A stretch of 64,000 nt of DNA from Mitsuokella jalaludinii DSM 13811 (GTDB lineage: Bacteria; Bacillota; Negativicutes; Selenomonadales; Selenomonadaceae): positions 408,170 through 472,169 of the forward strand of contig NZ_JNKR01000001.1 of NCBI RefSeq assembly GCF_000702905.1, read 5' to 3'. The translations under genes and the position numbers were made by a program. The notes beneath the pieces were generated by a model. It ran no database searches. It saw only the letters and a list, made by a program, of their open reading frames with translations, and was not told where the DNA came from. Shown here in pieces: positions 42,443-50,760 of the stretch (position 1 is the first letter of the stretch; every line of letters starts with the position of its first letter).

Positions 42443-44359
42443 TTATTTCTTCTCGAGGTTGTACTTCTTGAGGTAGCGGTAGAGTGTCACGCGGCTGACA
42501 TTGAGGAGGTTCGCGAGGCGGCTGACATTGCCGCCAGCGGCCTGCCATGCCTTGACGAAGACCTCTTTGTCTTCCTTCCACTTGTTGTCCGGCTTGACAT
42601 CGCCCATGAGGCTGATGTTCTCCGGTGCAATCGTGTCTTTCGGCGTGTTGAAGAAGGCATATTCAAGCACGCTCTGCAGCTGCTTGATGTTGCCCGGCCA
42701 GTCGTAATGCTTGAGAAGCTCATCCGTCTCAGGCAGGATGCGCTTCGGCTTCATCTGATGCTGCTCCGCGAGCTCCGCGACGATGTGATCCGCCAGCTTC
42801 GGGATGTCCTCGCGACGGCTGCGCAGAGGCGGTACGCGCACGACGCTCTTCGAGACGATGTCATAGAGCTCCGGCGCGAAGAGGCCGCGCTCCGTCAGGC
42901 GCTTGAGGTCGCTGTCGCAGGCGGCGATGATGCGCACGTCGATGTCGCGCTCGACCGTCTCGCCGATGCGGTGCGTCTTGCCTTCCTTGAGTGCTTTCGC
43001 CAGCGCGACGGCAATCGAGCGCGGCATCTTCTCGATCTCATCGAGAAAGAGCGTGCCGCCCGAGGCGAGTTCCAGGCGGCCCTGGTGGCTCGCATCCGGC
43101 CCCATGACGGTGCCGAAGAGCTCCTGCTCCAGGATCTCAGGCGTCGCATCGCCGCAGCGCAGCGTGATGAGCGGGCCCGCCGCGCGCGGGCTCGCCTGAT
43201 GGATGCCGTGCGCCATGCGCTGCTTGCCCGTGCCGGCCTCGCCCTGGATCAGCACGTGGTGCTTGTTCTTGGCCACGCGGGCGGCCTTCGCGCGGACGCT
43301 CGCAAACGTCGTGCCTTCGCCAACCATCGAGTTGAGGCTGTACTTCGCCGTGTAGCCCGCAGCATGCGCGACGAGCGTGCGCAGGTCCTCGATGGGCATC
43401 GAGACGACGACGACCGACTCGACGGCGCGATCGGCATCTCGCTCCAGCGGCACGACCGTCGTGATGTCCTCATACGTCTTCTTCGGCGTGATCCACGTGA
43501 CTTCTTTATTGTACGAAGGCACGCCGTTGAAGCCCTTGTAGATCGGCGTGTGCTGATAGTTCATGATGACATCGTTGAGGTTCGACGTGTACTTCTTGTC
43601 ATCCGGCCGCTTGGCGCCGATGCCCTCAAGGCGCGTGTGGCCGAGCTTATTGGCATAGGCGACCTCGCCTCCCGGCATGACGTGATAGACCGCAAACGGT
43701 GTCGCGTCGAGGATTGCCTCCTCGGCCTTGATGCGGACCGATTCCGCGAGATGTGCCTCGAGCGCGTTCTTCATCGTCAAGAGCAGCGCGATGATGGCAT
43801 CCTGCGGCATCGGCACCTGCTCCATCGAGACGAGCGTGATGATGTACTGGAACTCTCCATTGACCTTGATGGGCGCCGAGCAGGCATCGCCGAGCTGGCA
43901 TTCCTTGACCCACATCTCCGGGCCGAACATCCAGAACGGCGTCTGATGCGCATAAGCCACGCTGATGCTCGACGTGCCGACATCCTCGACGCCGACGCGC
44001 ACGCCCTCGATCTCGCCCGGCGTCATCTGATAGAACGGCAGCGAATAGCTCTTGAGCACGCGGCATTCCGAATCGATGAGCAGCAGCGACAGATTGTACT
44101 CCTGGAAGAATTCGCGGATGTCCTCGCTGATACCGCTGAGGTAGTCGATCGCATCCTGGTTCTTCGCCTGGAGCGCGGCAAACTCCTCCTTTGGCAGTTT
44201 GCGCGACACATCCATCTTCTCCGTGCCGATGCCGAGCTCCCGGCTCTTCATCCACGACTCCGCCACCCACGGATGGACATTCGGGTCGAGTATCCCCTCT
44301 TCTACGAACTTGCGATAATAGCCCTCGAGCTTCTCCCTGCTGCGATGTTCCCTTATCAC
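42443..44359 (-). CDS. AcoR/NtrC-type regulator with degenerate AAA+ domain
   Basis: A 638-residue protein. Residues 1-200 form an AcoR-type GAF sensor region, about 210-330 a PAS-like region, 345-580 an AAA+ domain, and 603-635 a Fis-type helix-turn-helix (NVSRLANLLNVSRVTLYRYL). Walker A (GEAGTGKQ, 373-380) and Walker B (GGTLFLDEIEK) remain. The sigma-54 contact loop GAFTGA is replaced by GPDASH (420-425), and the FRxDLYYRL arginines are lost (FAPELYDIV, 494-502). It is unlikely to activate sigma-54 polymerase. Start is GTG after a strong GGGGGG site. Confidence 0.88.
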   Translation of the reverse strand: MIREHRSREKLEGYYRKFVEEGILDPNVHPWVAESWMKSRELGIGTEKMDVSRKLPKEEFAALQAKNQDAIDYLSGISEDIREFFQEYNLSLLLIDSECRVLKSYSLPFYQMTPGEIEGVRVGVEDVGTSSISVAYAHQTPFWMFGPEMWVKECQLGDACSAPIKVNGEFQYIITLVSMEQVPMPQDAIIALLLTMKNALEAHLAESVRIKAEEAILDATPFAVYHVMPGGEVAYANKLGHTRLEGIGAKRPDDKKYTSNLNDVIMNYQHTPIYKGFNGVPSYNKEVTWITPKKTYEDITTVVPLERDADRAVESVVVVSMPIEDLRTLVAHAAGYTAKYSLNSMVGEGTTFASVRAKAARVAKNKHHVLIQGEAGTGKQRMAHGIHQASPRAAGPLITLRCGDATPEILEQELFGTVMGPDASHQGRLELASGGTLFLDEIEKMPRSIAVALAKALKEGKTHRIGETVERDIDVRIIAACDSDLKRLTERGLFAPELYDIVSKSVVRVPPLRSRREDIPKLADHIVAELAEQHQMKPKRILPETDELLKHYDWPGNIKQLQSVLEYAFFNTPKDTIAPENISLMGDVKPDNKWKEDKEVFVKAWQAAGGNVSRLANLLNVSRVTLYRYLKKYNLEKK

Positions 44360-44519
44360 GTCAATCCCCCCTAAACATAGAATTTCTCTTATTATGTGAT
44401 GTACTGCAATGTACCGATTGATGGTTGATATCGATACCTTTACAAGGTTACAATCTTCCACAAAGCAATAAGACTGCACCTTATATTTTAACAATCATCC
44501 TTCTCGCCTGCAATTCTTT

Positions 44520-44548
44520 TTGCAAAAAAGTTTACAAAACGGTATAAT
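44520..44548 (+). promoter_or_regulatory. Promoter of the small membrane protein gene
   Basis: TTGCAA (44520-44525) and TATAAT (44543-44548) have a 17-base spacer, 42 bases before the ATG. Confidence 0.75.
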
Positions 44549-44590
44549 ATGGCAGAGAATATATGTAAATCACAAAGGCAGGGAATCTCC

Positions 44591-44923
44591 ATGGCAAATC
44601 AGTATAAGAAACTGCAGAAGAAGCTCTACGAGAAGAACAAACCCGACGACAAGAAGAAAGAGCCGAAGGTCGGCAAGGACTATCCGATCCTGATCCTCAT
44701 CGGACTGACCATCTTCGTCTGCTTCCTCGGCTGGGGGAATTTTGATAACATGAACCGCGCGATGTACGTCCTGCTGACGGTCTCCCTGATCCTGACGTAC
44801 GTGCGCCGCCACGCCAAACTCTCCGAGACGAGAGCCATCTACGTCGAACGCGCCAGCGCCGCGAGCATCGGCCTCGCGATTGCGCTGTTCTTCATCGTCC
44901 TCTACTACCAGTTCTTCGGTTGA
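44591..44923 (+). CDS. Small two- to three-helix membrane protein, unknown function
   Basis: A 110-residue protein with a lysine-rich cytoplasmic N-terminus (residues 1-34, KKKEPKVGKD) followed by hydrophobic segments (YPILILIGLTIFVCFLGW, AMYVLLTVSLILTYV and ASIGLAIALFFIVLYYQFF). ATG at 44591 gives a protein starting MANQYKKLQKKLYEKN; an earlier ATG at 44549 lies in the -10 region. It has its own promoter and terminator. No family was recognised. Confidence 0.7.
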   Translation: MANQYKKLQKKLYEKNKPDDKKKEPKVGKDYPILILIGLTIFVCFLGWGNFDNMNRAMYVLLTVSLILTYVRRHAKLSETRAIYVERASAASIGLAIALFFIVLYYQFFG

Positions 44924-44929
44924 ACCCAA

Positions 44930-44966
44930 AAAGAAAAAGCTCTGACAATGTCAGAGCTCTTTTTTT
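44930..44966. terminator. Terminator, possibly bidirectional
   Basis: AGCTCTGAC and GTCAGAGCT (44938-44958) are flanked by A-rich and T7 sequence. It serves the small membrane gene and the convergent ridA. Confidence 0.88.
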
Positions 44967-44987
44967 ATCACGATCTTGCCGATTGAC

Positions 44988-45359
44988 TCAGAGGACGGCC
45001 GTGACCTCTACCTCGCAGAGTGCGCCGGCTGGCAGGTCCTTGACCGCCACGCAGCTCCTGGCCGGCTTGGAGATGAAATGCTTGGCGTAGACTTCGTTGA
45101 AGGCCTTGAAATCCGCGATCTCCGCGAGGAAGCACGTCGTCTTGACGACGTGGCTCATGTCCGTGCCGGCTTCCTTGAGCACGGCCTCGACATTGCGGCA
45201 GCACTGCTCGGCCTGCCCCTCGATCGTCGTGGCGACGATCTTGCCCTCTGCCGGATTGATGGCAATCTGGCCCGAGCAGTAGAGCACACCATTTGCCTCG
45301 ATGGCCTGGCTGTACGGGCCGACAGCTGCCGGCGCCTGATCCGTGTGAATGACTTTCAT
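44988..45359 (-). CDS. ridA: RidA/YjgF family enamine/imine deaminase
   Basis: A 123-residue protein with RidA landmarks AVGPYSQAI (residues 12-20), SGQIAINP and the catalytic arginine in PARSCVAVKDLPAG near residue 104. It hydrolyses reactive 2-aminoacrylate from PLP enzymes. It is downstream of nrdD by 89 bases on the same strand. Confidence 0.94.
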   Translation of the reverse strand: MKVIHTDQAPAAVGPYSQAIEANGVLYCSGQIAINPAEGKIVATTIEGQAEQCCRNVEAVLKEAGTDMSHVVKTTCFLAEIADFKAFNEVYAKHFISKPARSCVAVKDLPAGALCEVEVTAVL

Positions 45360-45448
45360 GGTGATTCCTCCTCATGGTGAACTACAATCTGTCTCTATTC
45401 TACATCATGAGGCGCCGCGTTACAAGTTTACAATCGCGACAGGCAGGA

Positions 45449-47725
45449 TCACTCGCAGCAGCTCGTCTTCATGCGCGGGATGACGATGTGGCCGCGCTCG
45501 ATTTCCTTGCGGTGGCAGTGCGGGCACTCGTTCTCAATGATGCCCGTGTAGCCGCAGACCGGGTCGCGGTCGACCGGATGGTTGATCGAGAAGTAGCCCA
45601 TGTCGGCGTCGTGCATGGCGCGGACAACAGCCTCGAAAGCCTTGACATTCTTCGACGGATCGCCGTCCATCTCGATGTAGGCAATGTGGCCGGCATTCTC
45701 GAGCGCATGGTACGGCGCCTCGATGCGGATCTTGTCGATGGCCTTGATCGGGTAGTAGACCGGCACGTGGCTGGAGTTCGTCATGTACTCGCGGTCCGTG
45801 ACACCCGGGATGATGCCGTACTTCTTGCGGTTCGCGCGCTGGAACTGGCCCGCCGTCGACTCAGCCGGCGTGCCGAACGTCGACCAGTTGCGGTGCTCTT
45901 CCTCCGTGTAGGCATCCGTGCGCTCGCGCAGGTGACCGACAATCTTGAGGCCGAGCTCCTGCGCCTCCTCGCTCTCGCCGTGATGCTTGCCGACGAGCGC
46001 CTTGAGGCACTCCGCGAGGCCGCAGAAGCCGATGGAGTACGAAGCGTGCTTGAGGACTTCCTTGATGGAATCCGTCGGCTTGAGCTTCTCGCTGTCCATC
46101 CAGACGCCCTGCCCCATGAGGAACGGGTAGTTGTAGACGTGCTTCTGCTCGATGATCGCGAGGCGCGAGAGCAGGTAGTCGTGGCTGAGTTCAATGTAGT
46201 GGTCGTAGAGCTCCCAGAACTTCTTGAGGTCGCCCTTGGCCTCGAGCGCGAGCTTCGGCAGGTTGATCGTCGTGAACGAGAAGTTGCCGCGGCTGCCCGA
46301 CTCCTCCGGGCCGTTGACATTGCTCATGACGCGCGTGCGGCAGCCCATCGTCGCGACGACGCTGTTGTAGTCGCCTGGCTTGTAGTACTGCAGATTGTAC
46401 GGCGCGTCGATGTTGACGAAGTTCGGGAACAGCCGCTTGGCGCTGACCTTGCACGCCTTGAGGAAGAGGTCGTAGTTCGCATCGCCGGGGTTGTAGTTGA
46501 CGCCCGCCTTGAGCTGGAAGACCGAGATCGGGAAGATCGGCGTCTCGCCGTAGCCGAGGCCAGCCCAGATGGCGTTGAGGACCTCGCTGATGACGAGGCG
46601 GCCCTCAGGCGACGTGTCCATGCCGTAGTTGATGGACGAGAACGGCACCTGTGCGCCAGCGCGGCTGTGCAGCGTATTGAAGTTGTGGATGAGTGCCTCC
46701 ATCGCCTGATGCGTCTCCTCGACAACGTCGGCGCAGGCCAGGTGATAGATGTTGACCGCATCGACGACGACATCCGTCGTCGGCTTGTGGTACTCATCCG
46801 CAAGCGTTGCCTCGAGTGCTGCGACGAGCGTGTCCATGCTCTCCTTGGCCTTCGGATCGTCATCGCTTTCCGTGAAGTGACAGTGCTCCATGGAAAGGTG
46901 TTCCTTGAATACGGCCTTGAAGGCGCCGTAATCGCGGAACGGATCCATGCCGAAGCGATAAATCAGAGCCTTGTGTGCCTCATCGAAGATGGCCTTGCGG
47001 AAGGACTTGCGCACGCCCTCTGCCATCGCGTAGTCAAAGGCATTGATGCTCTGGCCGCCGAACATGTCATTCTGGTTCGACTGGATGGCGATGCAGGCAA
47101 GCGACGCATAGGCGCGGATCGAGTTCGGCTCGCGCAAAAAGCCGTGGCCCGTCGAGAAGCCGCCGTGGAAGAGCTTCAAGAGGTCGATCTGGCAGCAGTT
47201 GAACGTGATCAGCGAGAAGTCCTTGTCGTGGATGTGGATGTAGTTCTCGCGGTCTGCCTCAGCGTACTCCTCGTCGAGCACGTAATTGTCGACGAAGTGC
47301 TTCGCGCCCTCGGCGCCGAGCTTGAGCATGATGCCCATCGAGGCATCCGTATTGATGTTCGCATTGTCGCGCTTGAGGTCCGAGTCGACCGAGTCCGCAA
47401 AGAAGATGTCGCGGTACGACTCCATGAGGTGCTTCTGCGCCGCGCGGCGCTCCGCATGCTTCTGGCGGTAGGTGATGTACTTCTTCGCGATGTCGTAGAA
47501 GTCGTACTTCATGAGCTCCTGCTCGACGATATCCTGGATCTCCTCGACGCTGACGTTGTCGCGGTCCTTGATGTCCCATTCGACCTGGCTCGTCACCTCG
47601 TCGATGTCCTTTTCCGACATCGTGTTGCCGCCGTCGGAATTGGCACCGGCGATGGCGTGGTAGATCTTTTCGCGATTATATGGCACGGTGTGGCCAGAAC
47701 GTTTCGTTACAGTCTTCAGATTCAT
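45449..47725 (-). CDS. nrdD: Anaerobic ribonucleoside-triphosphate reductase NrdD
   Basis: A 758-residue class III reductase making dNTPs without oxygen. It has an N-terminal ATP-cone (residues about 3-95), a long barrel domain, and a C-terminal glycyl-radical motif (DPVCGYTG). A zinc site follows, with CPHC and a terminal CC. The activase NrdG gene is not adjacent. The ATG lacks a clear Shine-Dalgarno site. Two NrdR boxes lie upstream, so repression by NrdR-dATP is expected. Confidence 0.95.
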   Translation of the reverse strand: MNLKTVTKRSGHTVPYNREKIYHAIAGANSDGGNTMSEKDIDEVTSQVEWDIKDRDNVSVEEIQDIVEQELMKYDFYDIAKKYITYRQKHAERRAAQKHLMESYRDIFFADSVDSDLKRDNANINTDASMGIMLKLGAEGAKHFVDNYVLDEEYAEADRENYIHIHDKDFSLITFNCCQIDLLKLFHGGFSTGHGFLREPNSIRAYASLACIAIQSNQNDMFGGQSINAFDYAMAEGVRKSFRKAIFDEAHKALIYRFGMDPFRDYGAFKAVFKEHLSMEHCHFTESDDDPKAKESMDTLVAALEATLADEYHKPTTDVVVDAVNIYHLACADVVEETHQAMEALIHNFNTLHSRAGAQVPFSSINYGMDTSPEGRLVISEVLNAIWAGLGYGETPIFPISVFQLKAGVNYNPGDANYDLFLKACKVSAKRLFPNFVNIDAPYNLQYYKPGDYNSVVATMGCRTRVMSNVNGPEESGSRGNFSFTTINLPKLALEAKGDLKKFWELYDHYIELSHDYLLSRLAIIEQKHVYNYPFLMGQGVWMDSEKLKPTDSIKEVLKHASYSIGFCGLAECLKALVGKHHGESEEAQELGLKIVGHLRERTDAYTEEEHRNWSTFGTPAESTAGQFQRANRKKYGIIPGVTDREYMTNSSHVPVYYPIKAIDKIRIEAPYHALENAGHIAYIEMDGDPSKNVKAFEAVVRAMHDADMGYFSINHPVDRDPVCGYTGIIENECPHCHRKEIERGHIVIPRMKTSCCE

Positions 47726-47778
47726 ATGGTTCGTGCGCCGCGAGCTTTCGGCTCATCTTGTGCAGCGCCTCTGCGCCT

Positions 47779-47825
47779 CCCCTATATATAGTGTTCCGTT
47801 TCTTGATGACAGGTATATATTGTAT
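47779..47825 (-). promoter_or_regulatory. Tandem NrdR boxes upstream of nrdD
   Basis: Minus strand ACACTATATATAGGGG (47794-47779) and ATACAATATATACCTG (47825-47810) both fit the NrdR consensus (ACACWATATATWGTGT-like). Their starts are 31 bases apart, three helical turns, the classic arrangement for NrdR binding. Confidence 0.85.
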
Positions 47826-47933
47826 CAGAGAAGCGCCCCTCTGGCAATCACGAAAATCACGCGGACAGACGGAAAACCACTCTCTGATGCTTCTTCCTGC
47901 AGATTCCAGCACCGTTTACAGCGCATTCTCAAA

Positions 47934-47962
47934 TTGACGAACGACACGATTTCAGGTAAAAT
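47934..47962 (+). promoter_or_regulatory. Promoter of the phosphoethanolamine transferase gene
   Basis: TTGACG (47934-47939) and TAAAAT (47957-47962) have a 17-base spacer. The inferred start is near 47969. Confidence 0.75.
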
Positions 47963-48008
47963 ATAGCGGGATTTTTCGACAATCAAGGAACGACTCAATC
48001 CGCTATAT
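47961..48008 (+). repeat. Inverted repeat overlapping -10 and leader
   Basis: ATATAGCGG (47961-47969) with a nearby ATT matches AAT-CCGCTATAT (47997-48008), giving a 12-bp stem with one bulged G around a 23-base loop. It covers the transcription start of the downstream gene. A second small hairpin, GGCTGCC/GGCAGCC, follows at 48013-48029. It could be an operator or an mRNA structure. Confidence 0.55.
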
Positions 48009-48047
48009 AGACGGCTGCCCCAGGCAGCCTGGAACCGAGGTAATCGC

Positions 48048-49877
48048 ATGCAACTTTCTACCGAGAGACAGGACCGTCTCATCCGCTGGCTGACGGCATC
48101 GGGCATCTACTACATCTGCCTGATCGCCTTCTACATCGACATCGGACAGGACATGGGCGCGGAGTACTTCATCCCCGTCTTCCTGCCCGTCATGCTCGCG
48201 CTCGTGCTCGTGCAGTACGGCACGCGCGTTCCGCTCTTCTCGTGGGCTACCCTGCCGAACCTCTTCACAGGGCTCGCCTGGTGCAGCGCCTTCCCGCTGC
48301 TCTACACCTGGACGTACCACCAGGACTGGTACATGTCGAAGATCTGCTTCGACTTCCTCGTCGGCACCTCGCTCTTCCTCTTGCTCACCGCGCTTGAAGG
48401 AGCGCTCTTCCGGCTCGGGCACGAGAAGATCATCGCCTTCTTCATGGCGCTACTGAATCTCTTCGGCATCGTCATCCCCTTCATCCAGTACGCCTACTAC
48501 TTCATCGTCTGGCACTGCCTCTCGCCCGCCTCGCTGATGGCGCTCTACCTGACGAACTGGCGCGAGAGCATCGACTTCATCGAGTCGAACGTCGGCGTCG
48601 TCCCCGCCTGCTTCATCATCGCGGGGCTCGCGCTCTTCCTCTACGCCTGCTGGCGCGGCCACATGGCCTTTGCGCGCCGCCTCGAGCAGGAAGACTCGAC
48701 GGCAGGCCGCATGGGCGCGCTCGCACTGCTCGTCATCGGCTCGCTCGTCTCACTCTGGTGGTACGTGCCGCAGACCTCGATTGCCGACCTCTGGAACGAC
48801 GTCGACACCTACGTCAAGCAGACGCAGACCTACAGCCTCAACTACGAGGAGCGCTTTGCCAGCCTCTCCATCGAGGGAACACAGACACTCGCAGCAAAAT
48901 CGCCCGGCACGGTCATCGTCGTCATCGGCGAATCAGCCTCGCGCAACTACATGAAGGCCTTCACCAATGACTACGCCTACGACGACACGCCGTGGCAGAG
49001 CCAGCAGAAAGCAAATCCTGACTTCCTCTTCTTCCAGAACGCCTACTCCTCGTGGTCGCAGACCGTGCCGGTCCTGCAACGCGCCCTAACGGAGCAGAGC
49101 CAGTACAACGACAAGGAGTTCTTCAACTCGGCCTCCATCCTCGACGTCGCCAAGAAGTCGGGCTACGACACCTACTGGTTCAGCAACCAGGGACGCTACG
49201 GCCAGTACGACAGCGCCATCACGCTCGTCGCCAAGACGGCCGACCACGCAGAGTGGACCGACGACTCCTACAACTTCTCCGACAAGTACGACGAGACCCT
49301 CTTGCCGTACCTGACGCAGGTCGATCCCAACAAGAACAACTTCATCGTCCTGCACATCATGGGCAGCCACATCTACTACAACAACCGCTATCCGGAGAGC
49401 TTCAACAAGTTCCAGGGCGAAGAGGGCAGTTCGACAATGACGTCAGAAGCATCGTACGCAAACAGCATACTCTACACCGACTACATCCTCTCGCAGGTCT
49501 TCGACTACGCCAAGAAGAACCTCAACCTGCAGGCGATGGTCTACTTCTCCGACCACGGCGAGAACCTGACGATCTCCCACAACCCGGACGTCTTCAGCTT
49601 CGACATGGTCCGCATCCCGATGTGGATCTACCTCTCGCCTTCGTACCAGTCGGCCCTGCCGGGACGCACCGCCGCCCTCAGGAGCCACGAGAGCCGCTAC
49701 TTCACGAATGACATGCTCTACGATACGATCTGCGGCCTCCTCAACGCCCCGTCGGAGCGCTACGACCCCGGCCAGGACTTCACGAGCACGTCTTACCGCT
49801 TCAACCGCGACAACTTGACGACCATGCTCGGCCAGTACAAACTCTCCACCGACCCGGACGGCAATCCGGAACAGTGA
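48048..49877 (+). CDS. Phosphoethanolamine transferase (EptA/CptA family)
   Basis: A 609-residue enzyme with five N-terminal membrane helices (residues 10-240) and a periplasmic alkaline-phosphatase-like sulfatase domain. Metal-site motifs are VIVVIGESASRNYMKAF near residue 290, the threonine region SSWSQTVPVLQRAL, HIMGSHIYYNNRYP near residue 444, and YFSDHGEN near residue 500. It transfers phosphoethanolamine to lipid A or core sugar, modifying outer-membrane charge. The exact acceptor is unclear. A GAGG site precedes the ATG. Confidence 0.9.
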   Translation: MQLSTERQDRLIRWLTASGIYYICLIAFYIDIGQDMGAEYFIPVFLPVMLALVLVQYGTRVPLFSWATLPNLFTGLAWCSAFPLLYTWTYHQDWYMSKICFDFLVGTSLFLLLTALEGALFRLGHEKIIAFFMALLNLFGIVIPFIQYAYYFIVWHCLSPASLMALYLTNWRESIDFIESNVGVVPACFIIAGLALFLYACWRGHMAFARRLEQEDSTAGRMGALALLVIGSLVSLWWYVPQTSIADLWNDVDTYVKQTQTYSLNYEERFASLSIEGTQTLAAKSPGTVIVVIGESASRNYMKAFTNDYAYDDTPWQSQQKANPDFLFFQNAYSSWSQTVPVLQRALTEQSQYNDKEFFNSASILDVAKKSGYDTYWFSNQGRYGQYDSAITLVAKTADHAEWTDDSYNFSDKYDETLLPYLTQVDPNKNNFIVLHIMGSHIYYNNRYPESFNKFQGEEGSSTMTSEASYANSILYTDYILSQVFDYAKKNLNLQAMVYFSDHGENLTISHNPDVFSFDMVRIPMWIYLSPSYQSALPGRTAALRSHESRYFTNDMLYDTICGLLNAPSERYDPGQDFTSTSYRFNRDNLTTMLGQYKLSTDPDGNPEQ

Positions 49878-49889
49878 TATACCGACAAG

Positions 49890-49925
49890 AACAGGCCCTG
49901 CCGCAATGCGACAGGGCCTGTTTAT
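49890..49925 (+). terminator. Terminator after the transferase gene
   Basis: AACAGGCCCTG (49890-49900) pairs with CAGGGCCTGTT (49912-49922). The T tail is short. Confidence 0.7.
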
Positions 49926-49955
49926 GTCAAAAAACCGCCCTTTTAGGACGTTTTT

Positions 49956-49983
49956 TTGCGTATCGCAGAAAAGCGAGTATACT
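49956..49983 (+). promoter_or_regulatory. Promoter of the LytTR regulator gene
   Basis: TTGCGT (49956-49961) and TATACT (49978-49983) have a 16-base spacer. Confidence 0.6.
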
Positions 49984-50020
49984 TTAAATTAAGACAAGAT
50001 ATTCGAAAGGATGTGACTCC

Positions 50021-50755
50021 ATGCTGCATATCGCCATCTGTGATGATCAGCCGGACCAGATTCAATCCATCCGACGCTCATCTGAGACGTATTTCCAAAA
50101 TAAACACGACACGGTGTCCTATGAAACATTTGACAAATCTTTCTCCTTTGTCGATGCGATCGAACAGGGCGCTGTCTTTGACATTGTCCTGCTCGACGTC
50201 TGCATGCCGGGAATCCTCGGCACGGAGGTCGCCCGCGAGCTGCGCAAATACAACCGCGCCACGGAGATCATCTTCCTGACGACGAGCGATGAGTTCGCTG
50301 TGGATGCCTTTGCGGTCAAGGCCACGGACTACCTGCTGAAGCCCTTCACGCAGAGCCAGTTCAACAAGGCGATGGACCGGGCCATCTCGTTCATCCGCCA
50401 GCGCAACAGCGCCAAGGTCGTGCTGCGGCTCGTGGGCGGCGGCATCTGCATCGAGGAAATCGCGCAGATTCTCTACTTTGAGAGCAACGGCCACATCCTG
50501 CAGGTCCACCTGGCAGACGGCACGGTTCTCGAGACGCGCAAGTCCGGCCAGGAGATGAAGGATGCGCTCGACAAGATCGCGCCGGGACAATTCGCCTCGC
50601 CGAACAAGGGCTACATCGTCAATCTCGCCGCCGTCCACATGATCAAGTCGGACTACGTGGAGATTGCCGGGCAGGAACTCCCGCTTGGCAAGCGCAAGTA
50701 TCGGGATTTTCAGGAACTCTATTTCCAATTCATGTTCACGGCAAAGCAGATGTGA
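50021..50755 (+). CDS. LytTR-family response regulator
   Basis: A 244-residue AgrA/LytR-type regulator. The receiver domain (residues 1-125) has the acidic pair in CDDQ, the phosphorylated Asp59 in VLLDVCMPG and the conserved Lys in YLLKPF. The C-terminal LytTR DNA-binding domain occupies about residues 135-240 (EEIAQILYFESNGH and FASPNKGYIVNLAAVHMI). It ends 5 bases from the stop of the convergent GHKL kinase gene and is its obvious partner. Confidence 0.93.
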   Translation: MLHIAICDDQPDQIQSIRRSSETYFQNKHDTVSYETFDKSFSFVDAIEQGAVFDIVLLDVCMPGILGTEVARELRKYNRATEIIFLTTSDEFAVDAFAVKATDYLLKPFTQSQFNKAMDRAISFIRQRNSAKVVLRLVGGGICIEEIAQILYFESNGHILQVHLADGTVLETRKSGQEMKDALDKIAPGQFASPNKGYIVNLAAVHMIKSDYVEIAGQELPLGKRKYRDFQELYFQFMFTAKQM

Positions 50756-50760
50756 CCCCC

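Noticed and set aside
45374..47791. An 805-codon open frame antisense to nrdD
   Set aside because: NrdD on the minus strand has all class III reductase motifs. The plus frame has no recognisable domain or ribosome site.
47676..47912. A possible leader peptide overlapping the nrdD start
   Set aside because: No ribosome site or conserved feature supports translation, and it crosses the NrdR boxes.
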